Source of the DNA: Symsagittifera roscoffensis
Lineage: Eukaryota; Xenacoelomorpha; Acoela; Convolutidae
Direction of reading: 5' to 3'
Length of the DNA: 64,000 nucleotides
Assembly: GCF_963678635.1 (NCBI RefSeq)
Contig: NC_087068.1
Span: 560,001 to 624,000 of the forward strand
A program made the position numbers and the translations under genes. Under the pieces are notes generated by a model that saw only the letters and a program-made list of their open reading frames with translations, was not told the DNA's origin and did not search any database. This document shows, in pieces, positions 46,613-56,213 of the stretch (position 1 is the first letter of the stretch; every line of letters starts with the position of its first letter).

Positions 46613-47790
46613 AAGACTTGAAAGACCACAATAGGGAACAAAACAAAGACTGATGAAACCCATATCGTACACCAAAGTAAGACTGAAAAGAGCACAAAGG
46701 GGCACAATTTCAAAGACTGGAAAGACCGCAGTTTTGCACCAAAGAAAGACTGGAATGACCACTGTAGGGCTCAAGAGAAAGACTAGAAAGACCACTATGA
46801 GTCACAATAGAAAGACTGGAGAGACCACAATTTTTCTTAAAAGAAAGACTGGGAATATCGCGATAGAGCACAAAAGAAAGATAGCAAAGACCACATTGGG
46901 TTACAAGAAAATGACTGGAAAGACCACAAAAGGTCACAAAATAAACACCGGAATTACAACAAAAGGGTGCAAAAAAGACTGGAAGAATCACAACCGGTCA
47001 CACTAGAAAGACTTGAAAGACCACAATAGGGAACAAAACAAAGACTGATGAAACCCATATCGTACACCAAAGTAAGACTGAAAAGAGCACAAAGGGGCAC
47101 AATTTCAAAGACTGGAAAGACCGCAGTTTTGCACCAAAGAAAGACTGGAATGACCACTGTAGGGCTCAAGAGAAAGACTAGAAAGACCACTATGAGTCAC
47201 AATAGAAAGACTGGAGAGACCACAATTTTTCTAAAAAGAAAGACTGGGAATATCGCGATAGAGCACAAAAGAAAGATAGCAAAGACCACATTGGGTTACA
47301 AGAAAATGACTGGAAAGACCACAAAAGGTCACAAAATAAACACCGGAATTACAACAAAAGGGTGCAAAAAAGACTGGAAGAATCACAACCGGTCACACTA
47401 GAAAGACTTGAAAGACCACAATAGGGAACAAAACAAAGACTGATAAAACCCATATCGTACACCAAAGTAAGACTGGAAGGAGCACAAAGGGGCGGAATTT
47501 CAAAGACTGGAAAGACCGCAGTTTTGCACCAAAGAAAGACTGGAATGACCACTGTAGGGCTCAAGAGAAAGACTAGAAAGACCACTATGAGTCACAATAG
47601 AAAGACTGGAGAGACCACAATTTTTCTTAAGAGAAAGACTGGGATTGTCACGATAGAGCACAAAAGAAAGATCGCAAAGATCACAATGAGTTACAAGAAA
47701 ATGACTGGAAAGTCCACAGTAGTGCGCAAAAGAAAGTCCGGAATGTTCAGTGTAGGGGCTCAAGAGAAAGACTAGAAAGACCACAAAGAG
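46613..47790 (+). repeat. 395-bp higher-order repeat, three copies
   Basis: Blocks at about 46,613-47,007, 47,008-47,402 and 47,403-47,790. The first two are almost identical, while the third diverges in its second half. 395 bp is twelve 33-bp units minus one base. Confidence 0.9.
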
Positions 47791-48327
47791 TCACAATAGA
47801 AAGACTGGAGAGACCACAATAGTTCTTAAAATAAAGAATGGGATAATCACAATAGAGCACAAACAAGATCGCAAAGATCACAATGGGTCGCAAGAAAAAG
47901 ACTGGAAAAACCACAAAAGGGCATAAAATAAACACTGGAATGACCACAGAAGGGTGTAAAAAAGACTGGAAGAATCACAACCGGTCACAATAGAAAGACT
48001 TGAAATATCACAATAGGGAACATAACAAAGACCGGTAAAACCCCAATAGGGCACTAAAGTAAGACTGGTAGGACCTTAAAAGGGACCAAAAGAAAGTCTA
48101 GAAAGACTACATGAGGGAACAATTGGAAGAGTGAAAAGACCACGGAAGGGAACAAAAGAATTACTAAAAAGAGAACAATGGGTCACAATAAAAAAACTCG
48201 GAATATCACAAAATTGTACAAAGGAGAATTTGGAAAAATCACAATGGTTCATGAAAAATAGAATAGAAAGACCCCAAGAGGGCACGAAAGAAAGACTGGA
48301 AAGGCCAGAATAGTGCACAAACAAAGT

Positions 48328-48884
48328 TCACAATTCTGGTGTTTTTTCGTATCTGAACTGGATTGATCTTTTTTGTTCGGTTCAAACTGAAAGATCACTT
48401 CCCCATTTTTGTTAAAATTAGCTGGTGAAACATGACCTTAGTCATTGGTTCGAGCTACTTTGTGCGGGTGATTTACCATATATATTTGATCTGAATTGCT
48501 ACTGGAACTATCACTCAAAAATCATTAATTCACACCTTATTATTCAACCGTTTGTCGCAGCAATAACCTTGCGACACAGTAGGTCACACTGGAAATAACC
48601 GAAGGAAATTGATAACCGCACAAAAAAGACACAATCGAAAGCATTGTGTCTTAAAAGAATGACTGGAAAGACCTCTCCAAGTTTCAATAGAAAGACTCGA
48701 AGAGCACAATAGGGTTCAAAAAAAATGGAAGACCGCAATAGGCCCTCCAGTTATATTTCGGCTGTTCCATTTCGATTGTTGATTTTAACAGTTCTGAATT
48801 AACGGAGTCAAGAGACAGTAGTCTGTTGGCTCAAAAATTTTGTAGAGATTTTTGCTATGTGATCCGCTTTATTCATAATGAGTC
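48328..48884. other. Array edge: unrelated insert and minisatellite tail
   Basis: 48,328-48,574 is not minisatellite. Degenerate units resume at about 48,575-48,745, then stop. No gene is seen. Confidence 0.6.
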
Positions 48885-49835
48885 ATAAAAAATTTCTGTA
48901 GCTGGTTTGAAAACAATATCTCTGAAAAATTTGAAAAAAGGGAGATAAGCGATCTAATATGGTTCTTAGGAATGAAAATTGACTACTCAGGAAACGAACT
49001 AGGAAAGTCATGAGAAATATGTTGAAAAATTATTATCAAGATTTAAGATGACCGAAGCGAAACCGATAACATCCCCTCTTGATGAAAACGAAAATTTGAC
49101 AGAAAAAGATTGTCCTTTAGAAGGTATCATAGAACAAGAAAATAAGAAAACATGTGACTGTCGATGACTTTTTGGTTGTCTAAATTACCTAGCCTTTTCA
49201 ATAGACGCGAAGTTTGCTTTACAGCAAACCGTCTATTTTTTTTGTGGAAAACCCAGGTGAAAAGCACTGGAAAGCTGGAAAAAATTGTTTCAGATATTTG
49301 CTAGGAACCAAAAGTTTACCTTTAGTATATAGAAGGGATAAGGCGTTGAATCTTGTTAGCTTTTTGGATGCGGACTGGGCTGCAAATATAGACAATAGTA
49401 GAAGTACCTCAGGGTATTGTTTTAAACTCAGTGACAACTCCGGTGTAATAAGTTGGTCTAGCAGACTTCAGCGTTGTGTATCAACTTCAACAGCCGAAGC
49501 AGAAAAGCAGAACACAATGCTGCAGTCGAAACAATAAAGAGATTAAATCGTTTTCAGGGCATACTTGGTGACTTAGGTATAATCTGAGATAGGTCTTTGG
49601 AAGTTTTCGTTGATAACCAAGCTTGTATTGCCCTTAGTAAACATTCAAGAAACCACGAAGCCTTTTGCCAAAAAAAAACACTTCTTTCGAGAATTAGTTG
49701 AATAGAAGTAGGTGACATTAACCTCTTTACCAACAGCAAAGATGCCTGCAGACGCATTGACAAAAACTTGGGAAGATGCAAAACTGCTATTTTTCCAAGA
49801 CACTCTACTATGTAACATTCGCCCAAATATCACAC
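48885..49835 (+). pseudogene. Ty1/copia RT tail and RNase H remnant
   Basis: In several frames: W-F-L-G-M-K-I and L-L-S-R-F-K-M-T-E-A-K-P (end of copia RT), L-D-A-D-W-A-A-N…R-S-T-S-G-Y-C-F (RNase H, 49,214-49,537), V-D-N-Q-A-C-I-A-L-S-K-H-S-R-N-H (about 49,605-49,660), and A-D-A-L-T-K-T-W near 49,750. Frameshifts and stops throughout show a dead fragment. Upstream pol is absent, because the minisatellite ends just before it. Confidence 0.85.
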
Positions 49836-50125
49836 AGCGACGGAGCGTAGAAAAAGTACCTATTAACGACTGGCAGGCGTCAGTTACCTTAATTCTACTC
49901 GTTTTTCACCGTCTCGACCTTGCCAGTTGATTTTCTGGTCTGTCTAGGGCAAAGTAAAAAGTTACCAGTTTTAGGCCATCAGTCAAACGACTTTTGATCA
50001 GCTTTCGTTTACATGCGAACACAACCACATAGCTGAGTCTCGGATCCTCAGACTACGTGATTGTCATTAAAAACACGGCTCGAACAACCTATTTTATTAT
50101 GTTTTTGTGTGACAGTTCTATATTA

Positions 50126-50144
50126 AATCCATTGGAGATGGATT
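50126..50144. promoter_or_regulatory. ATCCAT/ATGGAT hairpin, right copy
   Basis: Stem AATCCAT / ATGGATT, 5-nt loop. It differs from the left stem (GATCCAT / ATGGATC) by a paired change. Confidence 0.65.
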
Positions 50145-50407
50145 GACCCTTTCCTTTTTCTAGCTACTCATGCTCTGAAATATTAAATAATAACGGTGTT
50201 AATTAAGATCTATGACATTATAGCAGCTATATAGTCAGTCTATACAGTCCCTTCACATAGACAGTCTCTGGGGGACCAAGCCTCCGCTCCCATAATATTC
50301 TTGAGATAACACTCTTATCTCTTATAATTCGTGTCCCGGGAGGGTCCCGTGGTATATTTCTTCCCCCACTGAAGCCTCCTTCTCCACAAATATCCGTCGC
50401 TAAGGTT

Positions 50408-50434
50408 CTTATCGTGTGTTATTGCCACGATAAG
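50408..50434. other. 9-bp perfect stem-loop
   Basis: CTTATCGTG … CACGATAAG with a 9-nt loop, within the right 3' region. Confidence 0.6.
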
Positions 50435-50685
50435 AGACTTCGTAATTTTCTGTCTCTGGTACGACTGTTTTCCACAATATTTGGCGTCGTTCTTTTTTTC
50501 GTCTTTTTTATTCAAAATGGCCGTCTTTTTTCTATTTCTCAGAAATGTTCATTCTTCAATCGAAATTTTAAAAATAAAAATTCTAGAACATTCTGACCCT
50601 CCTTCGCAACACTTTTTTGTTCATAAGGCCTTTAGTCGTTCTTTTTTACGTCGCCGGAAGGTTGTGCTGTGTCATCTGGCAGAAT

Positions 50686-50729
50686 GGCACATACTCCCCG
50701 GACAAGTCTCCATCAATGTCCCCATTGAT
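50686..50729 (-). promoter_or_regulatory. GGGA-loop hairpin with GTCCGGGGAGTATGTGCC, right copy
   Basis: On -: stem ATCAATG, loop GGGA, stem CATTGAT, then GGAGACTTGTCCGGGGAG. The conserved 18-mer is at 50,686-50,703. The pol-internal site at 61,394-61,431 has the same loop with stem ATCGACG / CGTCGAT. Confidence 0.75.
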
Positions 50730-51440
50730 CGCATAACACCGGGTTATCGTCAAGTAGCTGTCCAGTTTTCTGTAACCAATCTTACAAATTGCATAAGAAA
50801 ATGAAATTTATCTACTCCACCTCAACTCACTACGTGTTCACAAATGGCATCGTACTACATCTCACTGCCTTCCAACATTTTCACAAAATTTGAACCATGA
50901 GGAGTGTCCTAGATAAAATTTCTTTTCTGACTACTTACGTCGTCTTGCCATAAAACTTCTTTTCGCTCTTTGTGATTAAAAAGTGGGACGTGGCACGGCC
51001 ACGCACCCGTTAAAATTAACTTAACTTCACTCACCAAGTATAATCAGTCATTTATGCGGTCCTTTCAATATTAAAACTAAGAAACTCTGTGGCTAGGAAA
51101 GTTCTTGAGTTACCCACCCTTCCAGAGCGAGTTTACTCAAACTTGCCATGTCGCCACACAGTGAATTTGTGTCTTACACAGGTTAAAAACTTCAGTCGTG
51201 AATAAATAGGTAAATATACTCACCTAGGTTCCTCATATACATACATAGATAGTAGTAACTAAAATCAACAACTTCAACAATTTTAACAATTGCAACAATT
51301 TTCAAAGTTTGGTCTGACCAAACTAGATCAAAACAGAAAGTTTCACAAGTTCAATAATCAAAACTTGGTTGATTGGTTTAAGTTTTAGCACACAAATACA
51401 ATCAAGTTTTCTCTCCTTCTCTTCTCTTCTTTGGTCATCT

Positions 51441-52994
51441 TCACTCCATCACTTCTCCATCCTGATCTTCGCTGTCTTCCAACACTTTCTCCAGCAGGTC
51501 CATGGAGTTGCGGGCCGTGCCCCAACTCTCCTGTTCCAACAGCCTCGGTTTGGAGCAAGGTAGCAAGTCCACATTCACCTTCTGCTCCCGGTTCCTGCAA
51601 AAGTTGTTGTGAAGACATAGGCTCACGTTTCGTTCTAGGTCAGCTCTTAAGACCTCTTTCTTCTCATCTTCAGTAACACAAGGCGCTCCAGCTACCCGCT
51701 TCACCGCTGTGGTGACCGCGTTTCTGTGCGTCAGGAATGCTCGTTTATAGGCTCCTGGTCCTATATCTAGCTGGAAAGATTGATAGGCTTCCGTGTTCCT
51801 TGACATGTGACGCTTCGCGCGTTCATACATCCAAGATGTCATCACTGCACGGAACCAAGGCATCAATCTTTGCCTTGACCATATTCTTTCAATGGCTTTA
51901 GGTATCCTCAGAACCTTGCAGGTAGTTCTGAAAAGATCCAATTCACGACTCATCTTCACGTTGCTCAGCTGCTCAGGAGTCGGCACGGCCGTCTCCTGCT
52001 GACTTGTGTCCGCGTTAGCCTCCAACCATCTCACTGCTAGCATGGCGCTAACCACCACGATTGACACTTGTTGATTCTGATCGGGCAACCCCGTGGAGTA
52101 AAACTCCTCCACGTCCCATACTAGCATCAGATTCCCGCGTTTGGGGTACAACAACGTCTGCGCCAAGCAGTGGCAAGGATACTCCCCATGGGTCCTCACT
52201 ATGTTCCTTCGGGTCCGATACCCTGAGGCTCCCAGCAACGGTTCCACTTCCATCAGGATTCTATGTAAATCGTCTTTCTCTTCTATGGTGGGGAATTCAG
52301 TGGGTAACGCTCCACTCGCTTTCTGTTTCTGGAACTCACTCACGTTACCTTCGTTCAGTCTCATGAACTCTTCACCCACAACGTCTTGCAACTCGCCTTC
52401 AGATCTTTTCGGGACTGCCCGAAAGATCTTTGCCAACAAGTCATATGACCTTTCTGACATTCTGGCCAACCTCACGCACTTTGGCACAGAGAAAAATTGG
52501 TCAACCAACACTTGTTGCGTCCTCGCATCCATCACCACCATGTGCGTAGGATACTTGCTATTACAATATGGCGCGGAGCTTGAACCCACCATATATTTTG
52601 AACCAGTAGGTCTGTGATAGGCTTCACTATCCTTCAGATTTATTTCATTTTCTAGAGCTTCTCGCCAGCCTCCAATCTTCTGCTCTGTCTGTAATGCTCC
52701 AGGGAATATTTCCACGCTGAGGGACGTCACTAGCTCGTGGGCACGCTCCAGGCGCTCGAGTGATTCTATCGAACTCGTCATGCTACAAAATCCCAAGGCT
52801 GTGATCAGGTTTACGTCCGTCACCCCATGGCAGTCTGCAACCAACTCCATGGCACTCTTATCTGACATGCTCAATCTTCCGTACAATCGTGCCAGTTGTC
52901 GATGCTGCTCGCTCAGCGTAATCAGGCAGTGTCCCAAGTTGCAAACATTCCCTTCTATCCTACTTTGTTGAGCCAAGCATGTGCCTTGCTTCAA
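51441..52994 (-). CDS. Right module ORF6: C-terminal part of the ORF4 family, unrecognised
   Basis: 517 aa, matching roughly the last two-thirds of left ORF4 (6694-9075). Shared motifs in order: A-L-G-F, S-V-P-K-C-V-R-L-A-R-M-S, T-H-G-x-x-P-C-H-C-L-A-Q-T, M-P-W-F-R-A, L-T-H-R-N-A, H-N-x-F-C-x-N-R-E, and an acidic tail with D-S-E-D-Q-D. It starts at a TTG overlapping the TGA of the upstream frame, with no ATG matched to the left copy, so this is a frame break and not a gene start. The function is unknown. Confidence 0.75.
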   Translation of the reverse strand: MKQGTCLAQQSRIEGNVCNLGHCLITLSEQHRQLARLYGRLSMSDKSAMELVADCHGVTDVNLITALGFCSMTSSIESLERLERAHELVTSLSVEIFPGALQTEQKIGGWREALENEINLKDSEAYHRPTGSKYMVGSSSAPYCNSKYPTHMVVMDARTQQVLVDQFFSVPKCVRLARMSERSYDLLAKIFRAVPKRSEGELQDVVGEEFMRLNEGNVSEFQKQKASGALPTEFPTIEEKDDLHRILMEVEPLLGASGYRTRRNIVRTHGEYPCHCLAQTLLYPKRGNLMLVWDVEEFYSTGLPDQNQQVSIVVVSAMLAVRWLEANADTSQQETAVPTPEQLSNVKMSRELDLFRTTCKVLRIPKAIERIWSRQRLMPWFRAVMTSWMYERAKRHMSRNTEAYQSFQLDIGPGAYKRAFLTHRNAVTTAVKRVAGAPCVTEDEKKEVLRADLERNVSLCLHNNFCRNREQKVNVDLLPCSKPRLLEQESWGTARNSMDLLEKVLEDSEDQDGEVME

Positions 52995-53461
52995 CCAATC
53001 GCTCGATGGACTTTCCTCAGCAGCTCCGTGGATGGATTGCTCTTCCGCTTCGTCGACTTCATGGCCAGCAGATGGTGTATCATGGCCAGATCATGTAAAC
53101 TCGCATCATCATCTAGGTCTAACGTAATATCCGCCGTCATGTCCCAGATTAAATCGGCATTAGGATGAGGGCACCAAGAAGGCTTCATGAGTTCCCACAT
53201 CGTCACTAGACTGGTTTTCAAGGGACCGTCCCAAGAACCACAATCAAAGATCACTTGCCCCTTTAGCTCGGGAACCGAGGGTTCGACCACTCGTTCTTCC
53301 AAAATAATTCCCAGCTTGGGTTGTTCCACCATCAGCATCCCAGTTTCTTTAATACGTTCGACCCAGAAATTGAGTACCATGACTTGCTCATAGTCGAAGT
53401 ACGCTTCCCTGGCTTCTTCATTCACGAAGGGATTATACGCCATCCCCGGTATGCCAGACAC
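52991..53461 (-). pseudogene. Right module ORF5: middle part of the ORF4 family
   Basis: 156 codons carrying G-M-A-Y-N-P-F near the start and P-S-W-C-P-H-P-N-A-D. It is in frame with the upstream fragment (53,504-54,058), separated only by a TAA at 53,504-53,506. The sequence just after that TAA still aligns with left ORF4. It ends in a TGA at 52,991 where the homology moves to another frame. Confidence 0.7.
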
Positions 53462-53503
53462 ATATTGGAACGACTTCAGTTTCCCTAGTGTTGCAAACTC
53501 TTT

Positions 53504-54058
53504 TTATCCTCTGACCGCTTCAATCAACTCTCGGCTCACTTTCAATTCTTTGTTGGAATATCTTCTCACCTCTTCCAACTTGCGATAGCTTTCCATATCA
53601 CTCGACTCCTTGCTTGGCACAGTCAATGGCATGTCCTGATATAGTTCCAGGAGTGCCCTAAGGAAGTTCCTTTCACAATCAACTCCCTCCTGCCGAATGA
53701 TCTTTATGCATTCTCCCAAAACAGGAGTGGGGATACGATCCACCACGAACCTGACAAAGCAAAGGACATCCTTACGCTTAGCCCATGCTATCGCAGAATC
53801 GTCTTTCGAAATCAACGCTCGCAGAGCTTCCATCAACTCCAGTTCCTGTTCCCGTGATTTCGAATCATTACTGGCTTCATACTCCGCTCTCTTGATGCCC
53901 ATCAAGCACCACGCCAACCGTACTTGCAGATCAGTTCTCACGCAAGGATGAGCCAGGTATGCCGCCACCGTAGCAGGTGCATGCATCGCCTCGTCGAAGT
54001 ATCTCTGGAGGGCCGCCCTCCAGGAGATTTCTAGCAATTTTTCCGATTCAGAGGACAA
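53504..54058 (-). pseudogene. Right module ORF4: homolog of the left ORF3/ORF4 joint
   Basis: 184 codons with no ATG start (TTG at 54,058), overlapping the end of the previous frame by 11 nt. The first half matches the end of left ORF3 (E-A-M…P…A-W-x-L-M/L-G-I). The second half matches the start of left ORF4 (R-K-D…C-F; R-K-L-E-E-V-R-R). The left frame change (6,694-6,758) falls in the middle of this intact right frame. Confidence 0.7.
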
Positions 54059-55316
54059 CCTCGTTCGCTTCAGAGGACATTACCGTTCCGTATTCTTTTC
54101 GATTCAAGTTCGAATTCTCCGTGAGCTCTCTCAGATATTCCTGCATGACTCGCTTCTCGCTCCAAGCCATCAGGTGCCCTCTCGCGGAGTTCCTCGCTTT
54201 CAACATCTCCACATAACCCCCTGCCGGATCTCCCATGTGGACCGATTCCGGCACAGTTATTCGACTGTACTCGACCACGTCGAGTTGTCCTTCCAGTTTT
54301 AACTTGGCCATGTTGATTCGCGAGGGTCTATAATCTTCAAGTCCTCCAGATCCACATTGACTGAGGATTTCCATTTCTAACTTAGTGTCTGCCAGGGTTC
54401 GCGCCGTCTTCTTCGATCTCGTGGCGGTTATGGTCAGACCTGCCAAGAGCATAGGGGGTATCAGGTTTTCTTTTTCTCCCCCGACTGGTGTCGCACCATC
54501 TCCTTGCCCGCTCTCGCCTGAACGACCCGCGCTAATCAGAGAGGTCACCACTGTCTTGGCTTTTGACTTCACCACCCTCTGGTTCACGACTCGACTCCCT
54601 GACTTTCCTTTCAGTCTCTTCAGCCCTTTTTTGGCTCGTCTAACAAGTAATTTCTTTGAGCCCTGCTGATCATCGGCACTGTCTTCTGTAACTGACTCGG
54701 TCAGAACAACCGACTCCATGGAGTTCACTATTTTCTCCAGGACCTCATGCATGATGGGTTGATTCAATCCCACCTTCATTATGGATTGTGTCCCATATCG
54801 TCGTATCACGTCCCATGATTTTTCCATGAAGTTCACTCGGCTCCAGGTTGCTCCTGTCTTGCCTTCCAATTCCATTTGATATCTTTCCCATTCCTCTTCT
54901 GGTAACGTACTGAGGAATGATATCTTCATTGACTCTTCTATTTTCCTCCTCCTCAGTGATTCATGAAGCAGTCTCTGCGGATCCCTGCTTCGGCACTCTC
55001 TAGCCTGGCTTATTGGGTCCATCGGAGATAGATCGGCCGACGCCTCCTTTGTAGGGGACATGAAAGACGATGGCGTCATTAGCAGTAGACTCCCATCGAC
55101 CTCCCCCTCGTCGTCCTCACTAAACCGGTATTCTAGCAAGTCCCTCTCCAACGCTCCTAGATCGGTCTCTCCCGGTTTTTCCGTCTTACTTCCGGTCTCG
55201 TCATCGTTATCGTCCTGATCCATCAATTCATCATCACCTGCATCAGGTTTCGGCCTGGGTCCTGAAGGTCCTTGTCGTGAGTCTATGTCCGAGTCCGGCC
55301 GAGCCGGGACGGTCAT
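54048..55316 (-). CDS. Right module ORF3: acidic then basic protein, unrecognised
   Basis: 422 aa with ATG at 55,316. Acidic N-terminal part (D/E-rich), a conserved segment with W-E-R-Y…S-W-D-V-I-R-R-Y-G, a Lys/Arg-rich stretch around residues 225-265, and E-D-Y-R-P-S-R-I-N-M near residue 335. It is homologous to the middle of left ORF3. It is in the same frame as the preceding ORF2, separated by a TAG and six codons. The basic region suggests nucleic-acid binding; no known domain was recognised. Confidence 0.7.
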   Translation of the reverse strand: MTVPARPDSDIDSRQGPSGPRPKPDAGDDELMDQDDNDDETGSKTEKPGETDLGALERDLLEYRFSEDDEGEVDGSLLLMTPSSFMSPTKEASADLSPMDPISQARECRSRDPQRLLHESLRRRKIEESMKISFLSTLPEEEWERYQMELEGKTGATWSRVNFMEKSWDVIRRYGTQSIMKVGLNQPIMHEVLEKIVNSMESVVLTESVTEDSADDQQGSKKLLVRRAKKGLKRLKGKSGSRVVNQRVVKSKAKTVVTSLISAGRSGESGQGDGATPVGGEKENLIPPMLLAGLTITATRSKKTARTLADTKLEMEILSQCGSGGLEDYRPSRINMAKLKLEGQLDVVEYSRITVPESVHMGDPAGGYVEMLKARNSARGHLMAWSEKRVMQEYLRELTENSNLNRKEYGTVMSSEANEVVL

Positions 55317-55334
55317 GTCTCCTGCGTGATAAAA

Positions 55335-56207
55335 CTATTCACCATCCACCAGGAATTCTACTAACTCCTCGCCATGTGGAGCCAGGTCTTCTATCGTTAT
55401 ATATGAGCCTCCTCTGCTCTCCCTTTCCACCTCCAGCATCACTACTTTCGCCTCTCCTGACCACCTCAGTCTCGATAAGTCATCCGCGGAAGAATACACT
55501 TCGTTCCACGTTTCAGCCGAGACCTCTGGTTTCCTGGAGGGTAGTGCCTTGATCTTTTTCCTGCTCCAGGCATCGGGGAATGAGAAGTCAAACGTATGCG
55601 CGGCGGCAGCGTTCCAGCTGATGAAGCGCGGCTCCATCCCTCCACTCCACTTCAGCATTCTCTTCTCTGCGTCACGAGCTGCTCCGATGCGAGGGGCAAT
55701 GATGGGAGATGTGACTCCCAACAACATCCTCCTTATTGGTGGATATCGAGGGCATTGGTCCGGCAGCGGCCTGGACCCAGGAAGCCATGTTTGTTGATTC
55801 TCTTTCGCGTGGGTGTAGGCTCCTGGCAATTGAGGTACTCCCACAGCCTCTCCTGTATCTTTCACCACTGGTCTCAAATTCCAAAGTTTTGGGTTAAACT
55901 GGATGTGGGACAGATCCTCACGGCCCATTCGGCACTTGAAGTGGTTGTTGAAGTCCATCAACACCCAGCCTGGCTCTGCTATTCTTCCGAACAGCCTATC
56001 GTCGCTAGCCAGCCTTCTCAGTTCACTCTGCTCTACCCAATTCAGCACGGAACAATCCACGACTGAGACCAGGTTGACGTACAACACCGAACTCCTGTAC
56101 GCTTTAACTTGCACATCCGGGAACGCAAAAGACATCACCGCTCCATACACCACTGTGACGAATTCCCTCAGCCCGTGGACCAGAGCCAACGGATCAATCC
56201 GCATCAT
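55335..56207 (-). CDS. Right module ORF2, unrecognised conserved protein
   Basis: 290 aa with two ATGs at the start. Matches left ORF2 (N-terminal half) and the first ~70 residues of left ORF3 (C-terminal half). Shared motifs include F-A-F-P-D, C-R-M-G, P-K-L/F-W-N-L and R-R-M-x-L-G. It begins in frame with ORF1, two codons after the ORF1 TAG. No known fold was recognised. Confidence 0.7.
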   Translation of the reverse strand: MMRIDPLALVHGLREFVTVVYGAVMSFAFPDVQVKAYRSSVLYVNLVSVVDCSVLNWVEQSELRRLASDDRLFGRIAEPGWVLMDFNNHFKCRMGREDLSHIQFNPKLWNLRPVVKDTGEAVGVPQLPGAYTHAKENQQTWLPGSRPLPDQCPRYPPIRRMLLGVTSPIIAPRIGAARDAEKRMLKWSGGMEPRFISWNAAAAHTFDFSFPDAWSRKKIKALPSRKPEVSAETWNEVYSSADDLSRLRWSGEAKVVMLEVERESRGGSYITIEDLAPHGEELVEFLVDGE

Positions 56208-56213
56208 GACAGC

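Larger units (their letters stand above)
35769..48327 (+). repeat. Giant degenerate 33-bp minisatellite, ~12.5 kb
   Basis: The unit is 33 bp, close to GACTGGAAAGACCACAATAG plus GGCACAAAAGAAA, roughly 380 copies. Because 33 is a multiple of 3, the + strand keeps reading K-T-G-K-T-T-I-G-H-K-R in short frames, and - gives hydrophobic F/L/V/C-rich frames. Frequent indels break all frames, so these are not genes. The array begins directly after gypsy RNase H sequence. Unit similarity is patchy, with higher-order repeats at 38,560-41,890 and 46,613-47,790. Confidence 0.95.
49930..51440 (-). other. 3' region of the right module
   Basis: No credible gene. On - it carries the same ordered blocks as 9,076-10,500: the GGGA hairpin with GTCCGGGGAGTATGTGCC (50,729-50,686), the ATCCAT/ATGGAT hairpin (50,144-50,126), then TTGTTCGAGCCG…GTTTTTAA (about 50,085). 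It also has a 9-bp hairpin at 50,408-50,434. Homology to the left copy fades near 49,930. Confidence 0.6.

Noticed and set aside
35769-48327. Dozens of 60-230-codon frames on both strands, Lys-rich on + and Phe/Leu/Val/Cys-rich on -
   Set aside because: They are translations of the 33-bp minisatellite, whose unit length is a multiple of three. No start context, homology or stable frame supports them as genes.
35769-48327. CRISPR-like array (about 33-bp repeats)
   Set aside because: The repeats are directly adjacent and degenerate, with no unique spacers, in a eukaryotic setting.
50481-50804. 107-codon frame on + near the right 3' region
   Set aside because: It runs through the conserved hairpin and 12-mer on the wrong strand, and has no match in the left copy.
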